A stretch of 38,506 nt of DNA from NCBI GenBank assembly GCA_937900875.1, contig CALCGD010000226.1:1-38506 (forward strand), in the 5' to 3' direction. This document shows, one piece after another, positions 24,045 through 31,933 of this stretch; the stretch's first letter is position 1; every line of letters begins with the position of its first letter. The translations under genes were made by a program, and so were the position numbers. Under the pieces are notes generated by a model that did no database searches, had not been told where the DNA came from, and saw only the letters and a program-made list of their open reading frames with translations. This DNA is from an uncultured Flavobacteriales bacterium (GTDB taxonomy: Bacteria > Bacteroidota > Bacteroidia > UBA10329).

Positions 24045-25699
24045 GAAAAATACAAGCCCTTTTCTTGATTTTCGTTCCGTTTGCTTGCTTTGCCCAGTCG
24101 GGTCCAAAGCAGTATTGGATTCAGTTTACAGACAAAAACAACACTCCATTTGAGCTTTCGCAGCCGTTAGAGTTTCTGTCCCAACGCGCACTAGACAGAC
24201 GTTCTGCTCAGGCAATAAACCTTTCAGAATCTGACTTGCCAGTGGACCCAGCGTACATTCAGGCAGTCTTAGACGAGGGCACTATCTACCTCACTCACTC
24301 TAAGTGGTTGAATTCGGTTTCGGTACATATTCCTGACTCAGCTATTCTTCAAGCCGTGCTTGATTTACCCTTTGTGGTAAATCATTCAGCCGTTGGTAAA
24401 ACAGAGAAACCTGCATCAAATAGTAAGTTCGATTTAGAAATTACTTCTAAAGGCGGAGGTGCTATTTCTACCCCTGAGGAAGATTACGGATTCGCCTTTA
24501 ATCAGATTGATATGCTTGGTGGAATTGGTTTGCATGAGGCAGGTTTTAAGGGTGAAGGAATGCTGATTGCGGTGCTGGATGCTGGTTTTCCTCATGTAGA
24601 TGTGCACTCCATATTCGATAGCCTTCATTTCAATAATCGATTGATTTCAACGTGGGATTTTGTTGCCCAGAACGATAGCGTATACAACGATCATCCCCAC
24701 GGAATGATGGTGTTGTCTACCATGGCGGCTTACGAACCAGGAACCATGATTGGTACTGCACCCGAAGCAAGCTATTTATTGCTAAGAACAGAAGATGCAG
24801 GAACGGAATATCCAATAGAGGAAGACTACTGGGTTGCTGGTGCTGAGTATGCTGATAGTGCGGGTGCTGATATTATTAATTCCTCTTTGGGATATACAAC
24901 CTTTCTCAATCCAATTTTCGACCACACCTATGCGGATATGGATGGGAACACAACACATGGGGCCATAGGAGCAGATATAGCGGCTTCAAAGGGAATTCTT
25001 GTGGTGAATAGTGCGGGAAATTCTGGAGCCTCTGCATGGCAGTATATTGGCACACCAGCTGATGGTGATAGCGTTTTGGCTATCGGTGCTGTAGATGCCA
25101 ATGGAGATTACGCCAATTTCAGTTCAATTGGACCAAGTTCAGATGGTGATATAAAACCCAATGTTTGCGCTCAAGGTCAGCAGTCTGCAATAATCAACGA
25201 ATCTGGTGAAGTGGTATTTGGAAACGGAACTTCGTTCTCAAGCCCAATTCTGGCGGGAATGGCTGCATGTCTGTGGCAGGCGAATCCAAGTCTTACCAAC
25301 ATGGAAATTTTTCATGCTATTGAAGAAAGCGCACATAAGTTCACCAATCCTGATGATTTTTACGGGAATGGCATTCCCAATTTTGCTATGGCAAATCTCA
25401 TTTTATCGGGTTTTACGCCTTCAAATCTTGATGAAAGCGAGCTATTTCCTATCTATCCCAATCCGTTTGTAAATTCAATTGATGGAGCGTTTTACTCTTC
25501 TGCAAAGCAAGATGTGGTAATTAGATTGGTGAATAACCTAGGCCAAGAAATGAAAAGAATGGAAGCTGCCGTTGGCGAAACTTGTGCGGTTACTTTCCGC
25601 TTTACAGGACTGCAGAATATGTCCGAAGGCATTTATTACGTTCAAGTCGAATCTGATTCTGGAAAATACCAGCAGAAGATGGTCAAACTCAGATACTAG
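24041..25699 (+). CDS. Subtilisin-like S8 serine protease with T9SS C-terminal domain, TTG start
   Basis: 552 aa secreted protease. Signal peptide MRKIQALFLIFVPFACFAQ (start TTG 24041 in a TTGA overlap with the lipoprotein stop). Prodomain about 20-165 (YWIQFTDKNNTPFELSQPLEFLSQRALDRR, characteristic of Bacteroidota S8 proteins). Catalytic domain: D180 in VLDAGF, H220 in HPHGMMV, oxyanion N327 in SAGNSG, and S398 in NGTSFSSPILAGMAA. All triad residues are present. The T9SS type A tail begins about residue 465 (LFPIYPNPFVNSIDGAFYSS...GIYYVQVESDSGKYQQKMVKLRY). Likely exported to the surface or medium for protein degradation. Its TAG abuts the TAG of the convergent M23 gene (TAGCTA). Confidence 0.92.
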   Translation: MRKIQALFLIFVPFACFAQSGPKQYWIQFTDKNNTPFELSQPLEFLSQRALDRRSAQAINLSESDLPVDPAYIQAVLDEGTIYLTHSKWLNSVSVHIPDSAILQAVLDLPFVVNHSAVGKTEKPASNSKFDLEITSKGGGAISTPEEDYGFAFNQIDMLGGIGLHEAGFKGEGMLIAVLDAGFPHVDVHSIFDSLHFNNRLISTWDFVAQNDSVYNDHPHGMMVLSTMAAYEPGTMIGTAPEASYLLLRTEDAGTEYPIEEDYWVAGAEYADSAGADIINSSLGYTTFLNPIFDHTYADMDGNTTHGAIGADIAASKGILVVNSAGNSGASAWQYIGTPADGDSVLAIGAVDANGDYANFSSIGPSSDGDIKPNVCAQGQQSAIINESGEVVFGNGTSFSSPILAGMAACLWQANPSLTNMEIFHAIEESAHKFTNPDDFYGNGIPNFAMANLILSGFTPSNLDESELFPIYPNPFVNSIDGAFYSSAKQDVVIRLVNNLGQEMKRMEAAVGETCAVTFRFTGLQNMSEGIYYVQVESDSGKYQQKMVKLRY

Positions 25700-26293
25700 C
25701 TATTCCTTTTTGGGACGGTTTAGTTTAATGAAAGCGGTAGGATCGGTATAGCCGTCTGTTTCTTCCGAATATCCGCCTCCTAAATCCATGTCAACTTCTG
25801 TTCTAATTTCAAGGTGAAGATGTGCCCAATAAGCACCTTCAGCATTGCCAATTGTTCCAATTTTCTGACCTCGTTTTACCCACGTATTAGGTTCAATAAG
25901 CATTTCATTGCAATGCGCATAGAGCGATTCGACTAGTAGATTTTTATCCTTGATGAAATGCACAATTCGAATCACATTTCCCCAGCCAGCTCCATGGTTT
26001 TCAATAGCAGAAACGTATCCGTTTCCAATGGAATAGATTGGGTCTCCTAAATCTGTGTTTCCACCACCGGTTCCGTTCCAATCGTCTCCTAAATGGTAAT
26101 TCTTACCAAACGGCTGGGCATTGTAATAGTTTTTCGCGTTAGGTGGGCCGACTGGAAAATCAAACCCATCTGAACAATAGCTCGGGTTTGCCTTGAAAAG
26201 AGCCTGGTAATCTAAATTAAGCGAGCAGTTGAACCCGCAAACAAGAGGTGCTGTAAGAAGAAAGGCAAATAAGATGCGGAAACTATGATTCAT
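25700..26293 (-). CDS. M23 (LytM-type) peptidase family protein
   Basis: 197 aa, signal peptide MNHSFRILFAFLLTAPLVCG. LytM/peptidase M23 domain from about residue 60: QPFGKNYHLGDDWNGTGGGNTDLGDPIYSIGNGYVSAIENHGAGWGNVIRIVH, then LYAHCNEMLIEPNTWVKRGQKIGTIGNAEGAYWAHLHLEIR. The H-x-x-D (HLGDD) and H-x-H (HLHLE) zinc ligands are present, so it may be an active endopeptidase cleaving peptidoglycan cross-bridges, unlike the many EnvC/NlpD-type inactive paralogues. It ends with TDPTAFIKLN, usual for Bacteroidota members. Mostly the single domain, no LysM. Lies downstream of the unknown secreted gene on the same strand. Confidence 0.9.
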   Translation of the reverse strand: MNHSFRILFAFLLTAPLVCGFNCSLNLDYQALFKANPSYCSDGFDFPVGPPNAKNYYNAQPFGKNYHLGDDWNGTGGGNTDLGDPIYSIGNGYVSAIENHGAGWGNVIRIVHFIKDKNLLVESLYAHCNEMLIEPNTWVKRGQKIGTIGNAEGAYWAHLHLEIRTEVDMDLGGGYSEETDGYTDPTAFIKLNRPKKE

Positions 26294-26316
26294 GAATCCG
26301 CTAACGAAATTCAGCG

Positions 26317-26865
26317 CTAATTATTCTCTTTAATGCACTCTCTAATCTTCTCCGTTTTCTTCTTCTTGAGTTTTATCATGCACTCAAAAAGTGGCTGCAA
26401 AGCAGGTTTATCTCCAAATTCTTTATCTGCTTTTGCTGAAGGAAATTCGATGATTTCTGTGTTCAATTTATCTGAGATAAAACTCCATCCACCAAGCTCA
26501 ACATCCGATGATTTTTCGTCACCAATAAGCATGTTTAGGTGAGCAATTCCATTTTCGTAGTACACAATTTTCCCTTCCAACAATACTCTGTAAGGCCTGC
26601 CGCTAATAACGCGGTAAAACTGGTCCCCAACTGTAAAGCCGTAAATCGTTGTGGCTTTAACCTTGCCTTCGTCTTTTTTCTTCACTCGGTAGAAGAGATG
26701 CAAAGAGCCCAAGGTCCAATCGTAACCGATAAATTCAAACATAGACTGACCTTTTTTGCTTTGATAGCTTTCGTAGGTCTCATAAATGGTAAGCGAAAAA
26801 TCTTCCTTGGCTTGAACAGCGGTTGATGCAAACAGGATGGCAAGAGCCAATAGTAGGTTTCTCAT
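26317..26865 (-). CDS. Small secreted protein of unknown function
   Basis: 182 aa from ATG 26865 (MRNLLLALAILFASTAVQAKEDF, a good signal peptide); the ORF-track start adds ten atypical residues. The mature part is beta-rich (FSLTIYETYESYQSKKGQSMFEFIGYDWTLGSLHLFYRVKKKDEGKVKATTIYGFTVGDQFYRVI, then IVYYENGIAHLNMLIGDE) and ends in lysines (KLKKKKTEKIRECIKENN). I do not recognise a family with confidence. It sits 23 nt upstream of the M23 gene, so the two are likely co-transcribed, and it diverges from the lipase-like gene. Confidence 0.75.
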   Translation of the reverse strand: MRNLLLALAILFASTAVQAKEDFSLTIYETYESYQSKKGQSMFEFIGYDWTLGSLHLFYRVKKKDEGKVKATTIYGFTVGDQFYRVISGRPYRVLLEGKIVYYENGIAHLNMLIGDEKSSDVELGGWSFISDKLNTEIIEFPSAKADKEFGDKPALQPLFECMIKLKKKKTEKIRECIKENN

Positions 26866-26931
26866 AATTCTAGTTATTGAACCGAAATATACCAAAAGTG
26901 CAAGCCATTTTTACAGTTTCCTATGATCTGA

Positions 26932-26962
26932 TTGAATTACAATGCATGCATTGCTAACTTCG
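26932..26962 (+). promoter_or_regulatory. Promoter with a palindrome between -33 and -7 elements
   Basis: TTG (26932-26934), 20-base spacer, then TAACTTCG (26955-26962; one mismatch to TAnnTTTG). The spacer holds the perfect 14-base palindrome CAATGCATGCATTG (26940-26953), placed where a repressor would block polymerase. The ATG of the lipase-like gene is 22 bases further on. Confidence 0.5.
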
Positions 26963-26984
26963 CCAATAACCGAGCTTCAAGCAC

Positions 26985-28229
26985 ATGCAAAACAAAACGA
27001 TTCTCTCCTTTTTCATACTCATACTGCTGCTGTCGTTTAGTGCTTCTGCACAGCTAATTAGCTACACCAAAGTAGATTCATTCTCTGTGGATAAGCTGAA
27101 ATCGCGTTGGAAAGGAATGGGCATTCCGCGAGTAATTGCCCCAATTAAAAATGGGGTAGATGTGTATGATATTACGTATTGTACCACCTATGGAGATAGC
27201 AGCTGTGTACTTGCTTCAGGGCTTTATTTTGTGCCGATTAATCCTAAAAAACCAGCGCCATTATTAATCTACAATCATGGAACTACAATTCGTCCACAAC
27301 GGAAATTAGGTTATAACGGTGAGGACCAAATTTGCCTGATGTTTAGCACGGATGGATATGCGGTTTGCGAACCTGATTATGTTGGCCTTGGCTTTGGCGA
27401 AAGACGCCATTTATACATTCATGCAGACTCCGAAGCTAACGCAGGAATTGACATGATGAAAGCTGTTGTTGAATTAGATAGCCTATTAAAACTGCAAAGA
27501 GACCCAATGATTTTCATCTCTGGATATTCTCAAGGCGGGCACGCAGCAATGGCGGTTCACAGAAAATTACAAGAGGAGTATTCAGACAAATACACTGTAA
27601 CTGCATCTTCTCCAATGTCTGGTCCTTACGATTTGGATGGTGTGCAGGCTGAAGTCATGTTTCACCCATATACCCAGCCACATTATTTACCTTATTTGTT
27701 GCTTGGTTATAATGAGGTTTACCACATTTTTCATCGAGATGACTTCTACGATATTGTGTTTAAACCACCATACAATGAGATTGTAATGGGTGTGTTTAAT
27801 GGAAAGCACTCGGTTGGTAATATCAACGATACATTGCCATTGATTCCTAAAGACATGCTTTCAGATAGCATGATTGATTTGTTTATGAATGACCCAAACT
27901 TTGTGTTCAAAAAAATGCTTGCCGAGAACAGTATGGACAATTGGGTGCCTAAGAGGCCAATGCAAATTTGCTATTGTGTGGGAGACGAAGAAGTTGTCTA
28001 TAAAAACGCTTTAGTAGCCCATGCTTACATGGTTGAGAATGGTGCGGAAAACGTCAAATTACGCAAGGCAGGAGGAAAGAAATTCACCCACAGAAGCTGT
28101 GCAGATTGGGCGGTTGTTTACACTAAATTCTACTTCGATAGTTTTAGAAAAGGAAGTAAGAAGGGCAGGAAAGGTCCCGTTTTTAAGCGTTGGATTGTAG
28201 GAATTGGCAAAGGTGTAATGAAGCGCTAA
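26985..28229 (+). CDS. Secreted alpha/beta hydrolase (secretory lipase-like)
   Basis: 414 aa with signal peptide MQNKTILSFFILILLLSFSASAQ. Alpha/beta hydrolase features: PLLIYNHGTTI (oxyanion), DGYAVCEPDYVGLGFGERRHLYIHADSEANAGIDMMKA, nucleophile elbow FISGYSQGGHAAMA (Ser in GYSQGG), then SPMSGPYDLDGV, CYCVGDEEVVYKNALVA with the acid, and KKFTHRSCADWAVV with a likely catalytic His. The arrangement (EPDYVGLG and GYSQGGHA) is that of the secretory lipase / tannase-like group. It acts outside the cytoplasm; no T9SS tail or lipobox is present, so it is probably periplasmic or outer-membrane associated. It has a promoter-like sequence with an embedded palindrome. Its stop overlaps the convergent glycosyltransferase stop by 3 nt. 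Confidence 0.85.
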   Translation: MQNKTILSFFILILLLSFSASAQLISYTKVDSFSVDKLKSRWKGMGIPRVIAPIKNGVDVYDITYCTTYGDSSCVLASGLYFVPINPKKPAPLLIYNHGTTIRPQRKLGYNGEDQICLMFSTDGYAVCEPDYVGLGFGERRHLYIHADSEANAGIDMMKAVVELDSLLKLQRDPMIFISGYSQGGHAAMAVHRKLQEEYSDKYTVTASSPMSGPYDLDGVQAEVMFHPYTQPHYLPYLLLGYNEVYHIFHRDDFYDIVFKPPYNEIVMGVFNGKHSVGNINDTLPLIPKDMLSDSMIDLFMNDPNFVFKKMLAENSMDNWVPKRPMQICYCVGDEEVVYKNALVAHAYMVENGAENVKLRKAGGKKFTHRSCADWAVVYTKFYFDSFRKGSKKGRKGPVFKRWIVGIGKGVMKR

Positions 28230-29767
28230 TTTGATTTCAAACTAGCAGTAGGAAGTTCAAATCCACCTGTTTCTAGGAATATCACTTCTGGTTCGTTCAT
28301 AATATAGAACCTGTCGTTCACGCGCTCCATTCTCGTATTCCAGTCGGAGAGGTTCTGCATATCGTGTAACGGCCAATGCGTACCAACCATGGCTATTTTG
28401 CATTCTGAGTCTAAATAACACTCATTCACATCTTCAATGTAGCGCTGCACTCGGTCCGTTTCAAACAGATAACGAAAGCTGCTTTCATCATTACCGAGAT
28501 AGTTCAACTGCCAAGCAAGTTGCCACTCAGAAACGAACGCGTGGTTGATATCTCGCGATTTCAATTCTGCTCTAAGCTCGTTCAAAACCTGCATGTCGTT
28601 TAATTTGGGTTCTAGCCAAAACCCTGTGTAATTACTGTATCCAGAAACGCCTGGCAGCATAACTAGAACAAGTGTCAGCAGTCCTATAGCTTTTGCAAGT
28701 TGATTGAAACTTACTGTATGGAGATAGACTAAGGTTGTGGTAAGTAAAAGCATTATTCCAGTATAGAACGGTAGTAAATACCTCCCGCCCGAAACTCCAA
28801 AAAAGGCTACAGGTATTGCTGAAAGCACTATGCCTAAAGCGAGAAGAAGCAGGTTTGTCTTTTGCTCACGTTTGGACTTGCTTAAAGTAAATGCGAATAG
28901 CAGCACCACACAAACTGAAAGACCAAGTGCACTCCATTTCACCATTTCAGGTACTTTATAAAGGTCTCTGTATGAAAACCAACCGGTAAAATTTGACCAA
29001 AAACCGTCTATTAAATACGTGCTGAAATTTTGGAATTCGAAAACGCCAACTCCAGTTGGGGTCCAATAATCGCTGTTGAGATAAGCGGGTAATCGCAGTA
29101 AAATCAAAGACACTAAACCAATTGCTATTAGTGGCAGAATATCTGTCTTGTTTATAGAAAACAACCGCTTTACTAGTAATGGTAAAACGGGAAGTAAGAA
29201 AAGCGGCTGTGCCCAAATAATGATGCTGCCAATAATGACGACTACAACCCAATTTTTCCGTTCCCATTTTCGGTAAAGAAGTACTTGCTCTAGGATAAAT
29301 GCTATTCCTACAAATGCGGTAATGTATCCGCCTCTAAGTTTTGTTGCCCAAACCAGCCAAGTTGGGAATAAAGCCAGAATTATTACCGCCAATAAGAATG
29401 CGATTTGATTGAACTCTAGTTTTCTAAAAACGCGCACAAAACGCTGAATTCCAAGTGAAAAGAGAAGCATTCCACCAAGTTTTAGACTTGCAAGACTGCT
29501 GCCTAGAAACGGTATAAACACCGCAGCTGAGAGTACTTCGAAAAAGGAAAGCCCGTAATTCTGGCCGTAGAAATAAAAGGGAATGTTGGTTCCGTTCAGT
29601 AGATCTCTCGCCATAATACCAAGCATGGCCTCATCGCCATCAAAATAGACATGTGCACTTAGTAAGTAGGGCAATCTTGCTACAACAACTACTGCAAACG
29701 CAAACAGCCATTCTAGTAGGAATGACCGTTCAAATACGCGATACAAATAGGTTGGTTGCTGAAGCAT
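28226..29767 (-). CDS. GT39-like integral-membrane glycosyltransferase
   Basis: 513 aa from ATG 29767 (MLQQPTYLYRVFERSFLLEWLF). About ten or more TM helices; the first loop holds LPYLLSAHVYFDGDEAMLGIMARDLLNGTNIPFYFYGQNYG with the DGDE acidic motif typical of GT-C glycosyltransferases (PMT / ArnT / GT39 fold). These transfer sugar from polyprenyl-phosphate donors to lipid, glycan or protein on the outer face of the inner membrane. The C-terminal 150 residues form a soluble domain (DMQVLNELRAELKSRDINHAFVSEWQLAWQLNYLG). The ORF-track start at 29827 lies inside the ndk terminator hairpin, which argues for ATG 29767. Confidence 0.82.
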   Translation of the reverse strand: MLQQPTYLYRVFERSFLLEWLFAFAVVVVARLPYLLSAHVYFDGDEAMLGIMARDLLNGTNIPFYFYGQNYGLSFFEVLSAAVFIPFLGSSLASLKLGGMLLFSLGIQRFVRVFRKLEFNQIAFLLAVIILALFPTWLVWATKLRGGYITAFVGIAFILEQVLLYRKWERKNWVVVVIIGSIIIWAQPLFLLPVLPLLVKRLFSINKTDILPLIAIGLVSLILLRLPAYLNSDYWTPTGVGVFEFQNFSTYLIDGFWSNFTGWFSYRDLYKVPEMVKWSALGLSVCVVLLFAFTLSKSKREQKTNLLLLALGIVLSAIPVAFFGVSGGRYLLPFYTGIMLLLTTTLVYLHTVSFNQLAKAIGLLTLVLVMLPGVSGYSNYTGFWLEPKLNDMQVLNELRAELKSRDINHAFVSEWQLAWQLNYLGNDESSFRYLFETDRVQRYIEDVNECYLDSECKIAMVGTHWPLHDMQNLSDWNTRMERVNDRFYIMNEPEVIFLETGGFELPTASLKSN

Positions 29768-29816
29768 TAAGAAGCGCAAGATAATCAGCCTAAAACCGAT
29801 GACATTATTAGAAATG

Positions 29817-29845
29817 AAAAGCCCCATCCATAAAATGGACGGGGC
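29817..29845 (-). terminator. Terminator of ndk
   Basis: Minus strand: GCCCCGTCCA - TTTTA - TGGATGGGGC followed by TTTTCATTTC. A 10-bp stem with a single G-U wobble, present only in the minus-strand RNA (the plus RNA would have an A-C mismatch), so it terminates ndk. Confidence 0.8.
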
Positions 29846-29869
29846 TTCAATTAAATATTATTCAATCAG

Positions 29870-30289
29870 TTACGGACGCTCAACTTGAGAGAAGAAGAAA
29901 TTTCCTTCAATCGCGGCATTTTCGTCACTATCAGAACCGTGCACAGCGTTTTTCGCTTTGCTTTCTGCAAAAGCAGCTCTAATTGTTCCTTCTGCGGCTT
30001 CTGCCGGGTCGGTAGCTCCAATCAGGGTTCTAAAATCTGCAACTGCGTTATCTTTTTCTAAAATGGCAGCCACAATAGGACCTGAGCTCATGTACTCAAC
30101 CAACTCACCGTAAAACGGACGCTCACTGTGAACTTCGTAAAACTTGCCCGCCTGCTCTGCAGAAAGACGAGTGTACTTCATTGCCACAATTCTGTATCCT
30201 GCTCCGTTTATCTTTTCAAGAATTCCACCGATGTAGTTTTTTTCAACTGCATCTGGCTTAACCATTGTAAATGTTCTGTTAGTTGCCAT
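29870..30289 (-). CDS. ndk: Nucleoside diphosphate kinase
   Basis: 139 aa from ATG 30289 ([43 protein letters not shown]), the standard Ndk length; the ORF-track start is 156 bases too early. It transfers the gamma-phosphate from ATP to other NDPs through a phospho-histidine. Active-site His in [60 protein letters not shown] also matches. Flanked by its own promoter upstream (TTG-N18-TATTTTCG) and a terminator downstream, so monocistronic. Confidence 0.97.
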   Translation of the reverse strand: MATNRTFTMVKPDAVEKNYIGGILEKINGAGYRIVAMKYTRLSAEQAGKFYEVHSERPFYGELVEYMSSGPIVAAILEKDNAVADFRTLIGATDPAEAAEGTIRAAFAESKAKNAVHGSDSDENAAIEGNFFFSQVERP

Positions 30290-30318
30290 TGTTGTTTTTG
30301 TGTGTTTTAAACTTGCCG

Positions 30319-30347
30319 CGAAAATAGAAAAAAGCCTCGCGCCCCAA
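30319..30347 (-). promoter_or_regulatory. Bacteroidota-type promoter for ndk
   Basis: Minus strand: TTG (30347-30345), 18-base spacer, TATTTTCG (30326-30319), followed by CGGC and a 29-base stretch to the ATG. Good match to TTG-N17-23-TAnnTTTG with T to C in the seventh position. Confidence 0.55.
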
Positions 30348-30352
30348 TTGGT

Positions 30353-30360
30353 TAACTTCG
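30353..30360 (+). promoter_or_regulatory. -7-like element for nrnA
   Basis: TAACTTCGC 23 bases before the TTG start of nrnA, identical to the element in front of the gene at 26985. No matching -33 TTG at 17-23 bases upstream. Confidence 0.35.
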
Positions 30361-30383
30361 CAATCCTTAAATAAGACTGAAAA

Positions 30384-31391
30384 TTGAGTAAAACCGACTT
30401 TACCGAACTGAAAGCATTGCTTTCAACCCCCAAACAAATTGCCATTGTTTCTCATAAAAGTCCGGATGGAGATGCCATTGGTTCTTCGCTCGGATTGTAC
30501 CATTACCTCGTTTCCAACGGACACAAGGTGGATGTGATTATGCCAAATGATTACCCAACATTCTTAAAATGGATGCCGGGAACCGATAAAGTGGTGTTTC
30601 ATGAGGGAAATGAGGCTAATGCCGAATCGCTCATCAATGCTGCGGAGGTTCTGTTTTGCCTCGATTTTAATACTCCAAGTCGGGCTTTTGGTTTAGAAGA
30701 TGTAATTCTAAGGTCGAAGAATGTGAAGGTTATGATTGATCATCATCCTCAACCCGATGATTTTGCTGATTTTATATTGTCAGACACATCTGCATGTTCC
30801 ACAGCACAGCTCATTCATAGGTATGCAGAAATGATGGGTGATAAGATTCCGAACAAAGAATCTGGAGAGTGTTTGTACACAGGTATTATGACTGATAGTG
30901 GAAGCTTTCGCTTTCCGTCCACAACCGCTGAAACACATCGTATTGTGGCAGATTTAATGGATTTGGGGGTGGATAATGCGGAGGTTTACAATCTGGTGAA
31001 CAACACTTCATCAGAGCACAGACTTCGCTTGTTAGGTTACTGTATTGACGATAAATTGAACGTTTTCTCGAAGTACGGAACTGCGTTTATTTCACTTTCC
31101 TTAGAGGAAAAAAAGCGTTTTCATTTCCAAAAAGGCGATACCGAAGGCACGGTGAATTATCCGCTTTCCATAGAAGGTGTTTGTTTCTCAGCCATCTTCA
31201 TTGAGGCAGAAGAATTGATTAAGATTTCATTCCGTTCTATCGGAGATTTTGATGTGAATATGTTTGCCAGAACGCATTTTGAAGGCGGAGGTCATCGGAA
31301 TGCAGCTGGTGGTAAATCTGATCTTGGGTTGCAAGAAACCATCGATAAATTCGTTGGGCTTTTACCTGAGTATGCAGATAAATTGAAATAA
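30384..31391 (+). CDS. nrnA: DHH-family oligoribonuclease / PAP phosphatase (NrnA-like), TTG start
   Basis: 335 aa, 3'(2'),5'-bisphosphate and short-oligoribonucleotide phosphatase. DHH domain: [46 protein letters not shown] (the DHH motif). DHHA1 domain with [10 protein letters not shown], as in other Bacteroidota members. Length is typical. The start is TTG 30384 ([29 protein letters not shown] follows); there is no ATG before the conserved segment. A GldI-like FKBP gene follows after 6 nt, so they form an operon. Confidence 0.92.
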   Translation: MSKTDFTELKALLSTPKQIAIVSHKSPDGDAIGSSLGLYHYLVSNGHKVDVIMPNDYPTFLKWMPGTDKVVFHEGNEANAESLINAAEVLFCLDFNTPSRAFGLEDVILRSKNVKVMIDHHPQPDDFADFILSDTSACSTAQLIHRYAEMMGDKIPNKESGECLYTGIMTDSGSFRFPSTTAETHRIVADLMDLGVDNAEVYNLVNNTSSEHRLRLLGYCIDDKLNVFSKYGTAFISLSLEEKKRFHFQKGDTEGTVNYPLSIEGVCFSAIFIEAEELIKISFRSIGDFDVNMFARTHFEGGGHRNAAGGKSDLGLQETIDKFVGLLPEYADKLK

Positions 31392-31397
31392 TAAAAG

Positions 31398-31931
31398 GTG
31401 CGTTTTACGTTTTCAATCTTCTTCATTTTGACAATTGCCTTGTCCTGCAACACCCCAAAACCAGACGCTCCTGTTAATCCTGCCAAGTTCAAACAACCAC
31501 TTGTAAAGGCTAATCAAGCGCTTGTGGAGGTTGAAAATCAGGACATCGAGAATTACATCAATCGGAATAAGTGGAATGTGACTGAAACCGGTTCTGGTCT
31601 TCGATATCAGATTTACCAAAAGGGAGATGGTAAAAAGGTTGAGGAAGGAAAAGTGATTCAGTGTGCTTACGAAACAAGCCTACTCACCGGAAAAGTTTGC
31701 TACACGTCAAAAGACCTAGGACCCAAAGAATTCCTAGTTGGAAGAGGCGGAGTGGAGAGCGGATTGGAAGAAGCGGTTCTGCACTTTCGTGAGGGAGACA
31801 AGGTTAAAATAATTTTACCTTCGCACCTCGCTTTTGGCCTTCTGGGAGACGAGGATTGTATCCCCAAAAAGGCGGTAGTGGTATACGACTTACAGGTGAT
31901 TTACGTATTAGATCCAATAAACCAAAATTGA
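31398..31931 (+). CDS. FKBP-type peptidyl-prolyl isomerase lipoprotein, GldI-like, GTG start
   Basis: 177 aa, GTG start at 31398. Lipoprotein signal peptide RFTFSIFFILTIALSC (Cys17). An FKBP domain fills the C-terminal half: GLRYQIYQKGDGKKVEEGKVIQCAYETSLLTGKVCYTSKDLGPKEFLVGRGGVESGLEEAVLHFREGDKVKIILPSHLAFGLLGDEDCIPKKAVVVYDLQVI. The mode is that of GldI, a gliding-motility lipoprotein of Flavobacterium, and gldI is found close to a DHH-family gene in that genus, as far as I recall. Whether this organism glides is not shown. It precedes a tandem FKBP lipoprotein by 2 nt. Confidence 0.8.
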   Translation: MRFTFSIFFILTIALSCNTPKPDAPVNPAKFKQPLVKANQALVEVENQDIENYINRNKWNVTETGSGLRYQIYQKGDGKKVEEGKVIQCAYETSLLTGKVCYTSKDLGPKEFLVGRGGVESGLEEAVLHFREGDKVKIILPSHLAFGLLGDEDCIPKKAVVVYDLQVIYVLDPINQN

Positions 31932-31933
31932 AA

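Noticed and set aside
27086-27094. Perfect DnaA box (TGTGGATAA, reverse of TTATCCACA) and weaker matches at about 18378 and 20370, plus the dnaA gene, as an origin
   Set aside because: The matches are single, scattered and inside coding sequence, and the dnaA upstream region has none, so oriC is not supported in this window.
29870-30445. 191-aa version of ndk
   Set aside because: The first 52 residues are not found in Ndk proteins; ATG 30289 gives the standard 139 aa and leaves room for the promoter.
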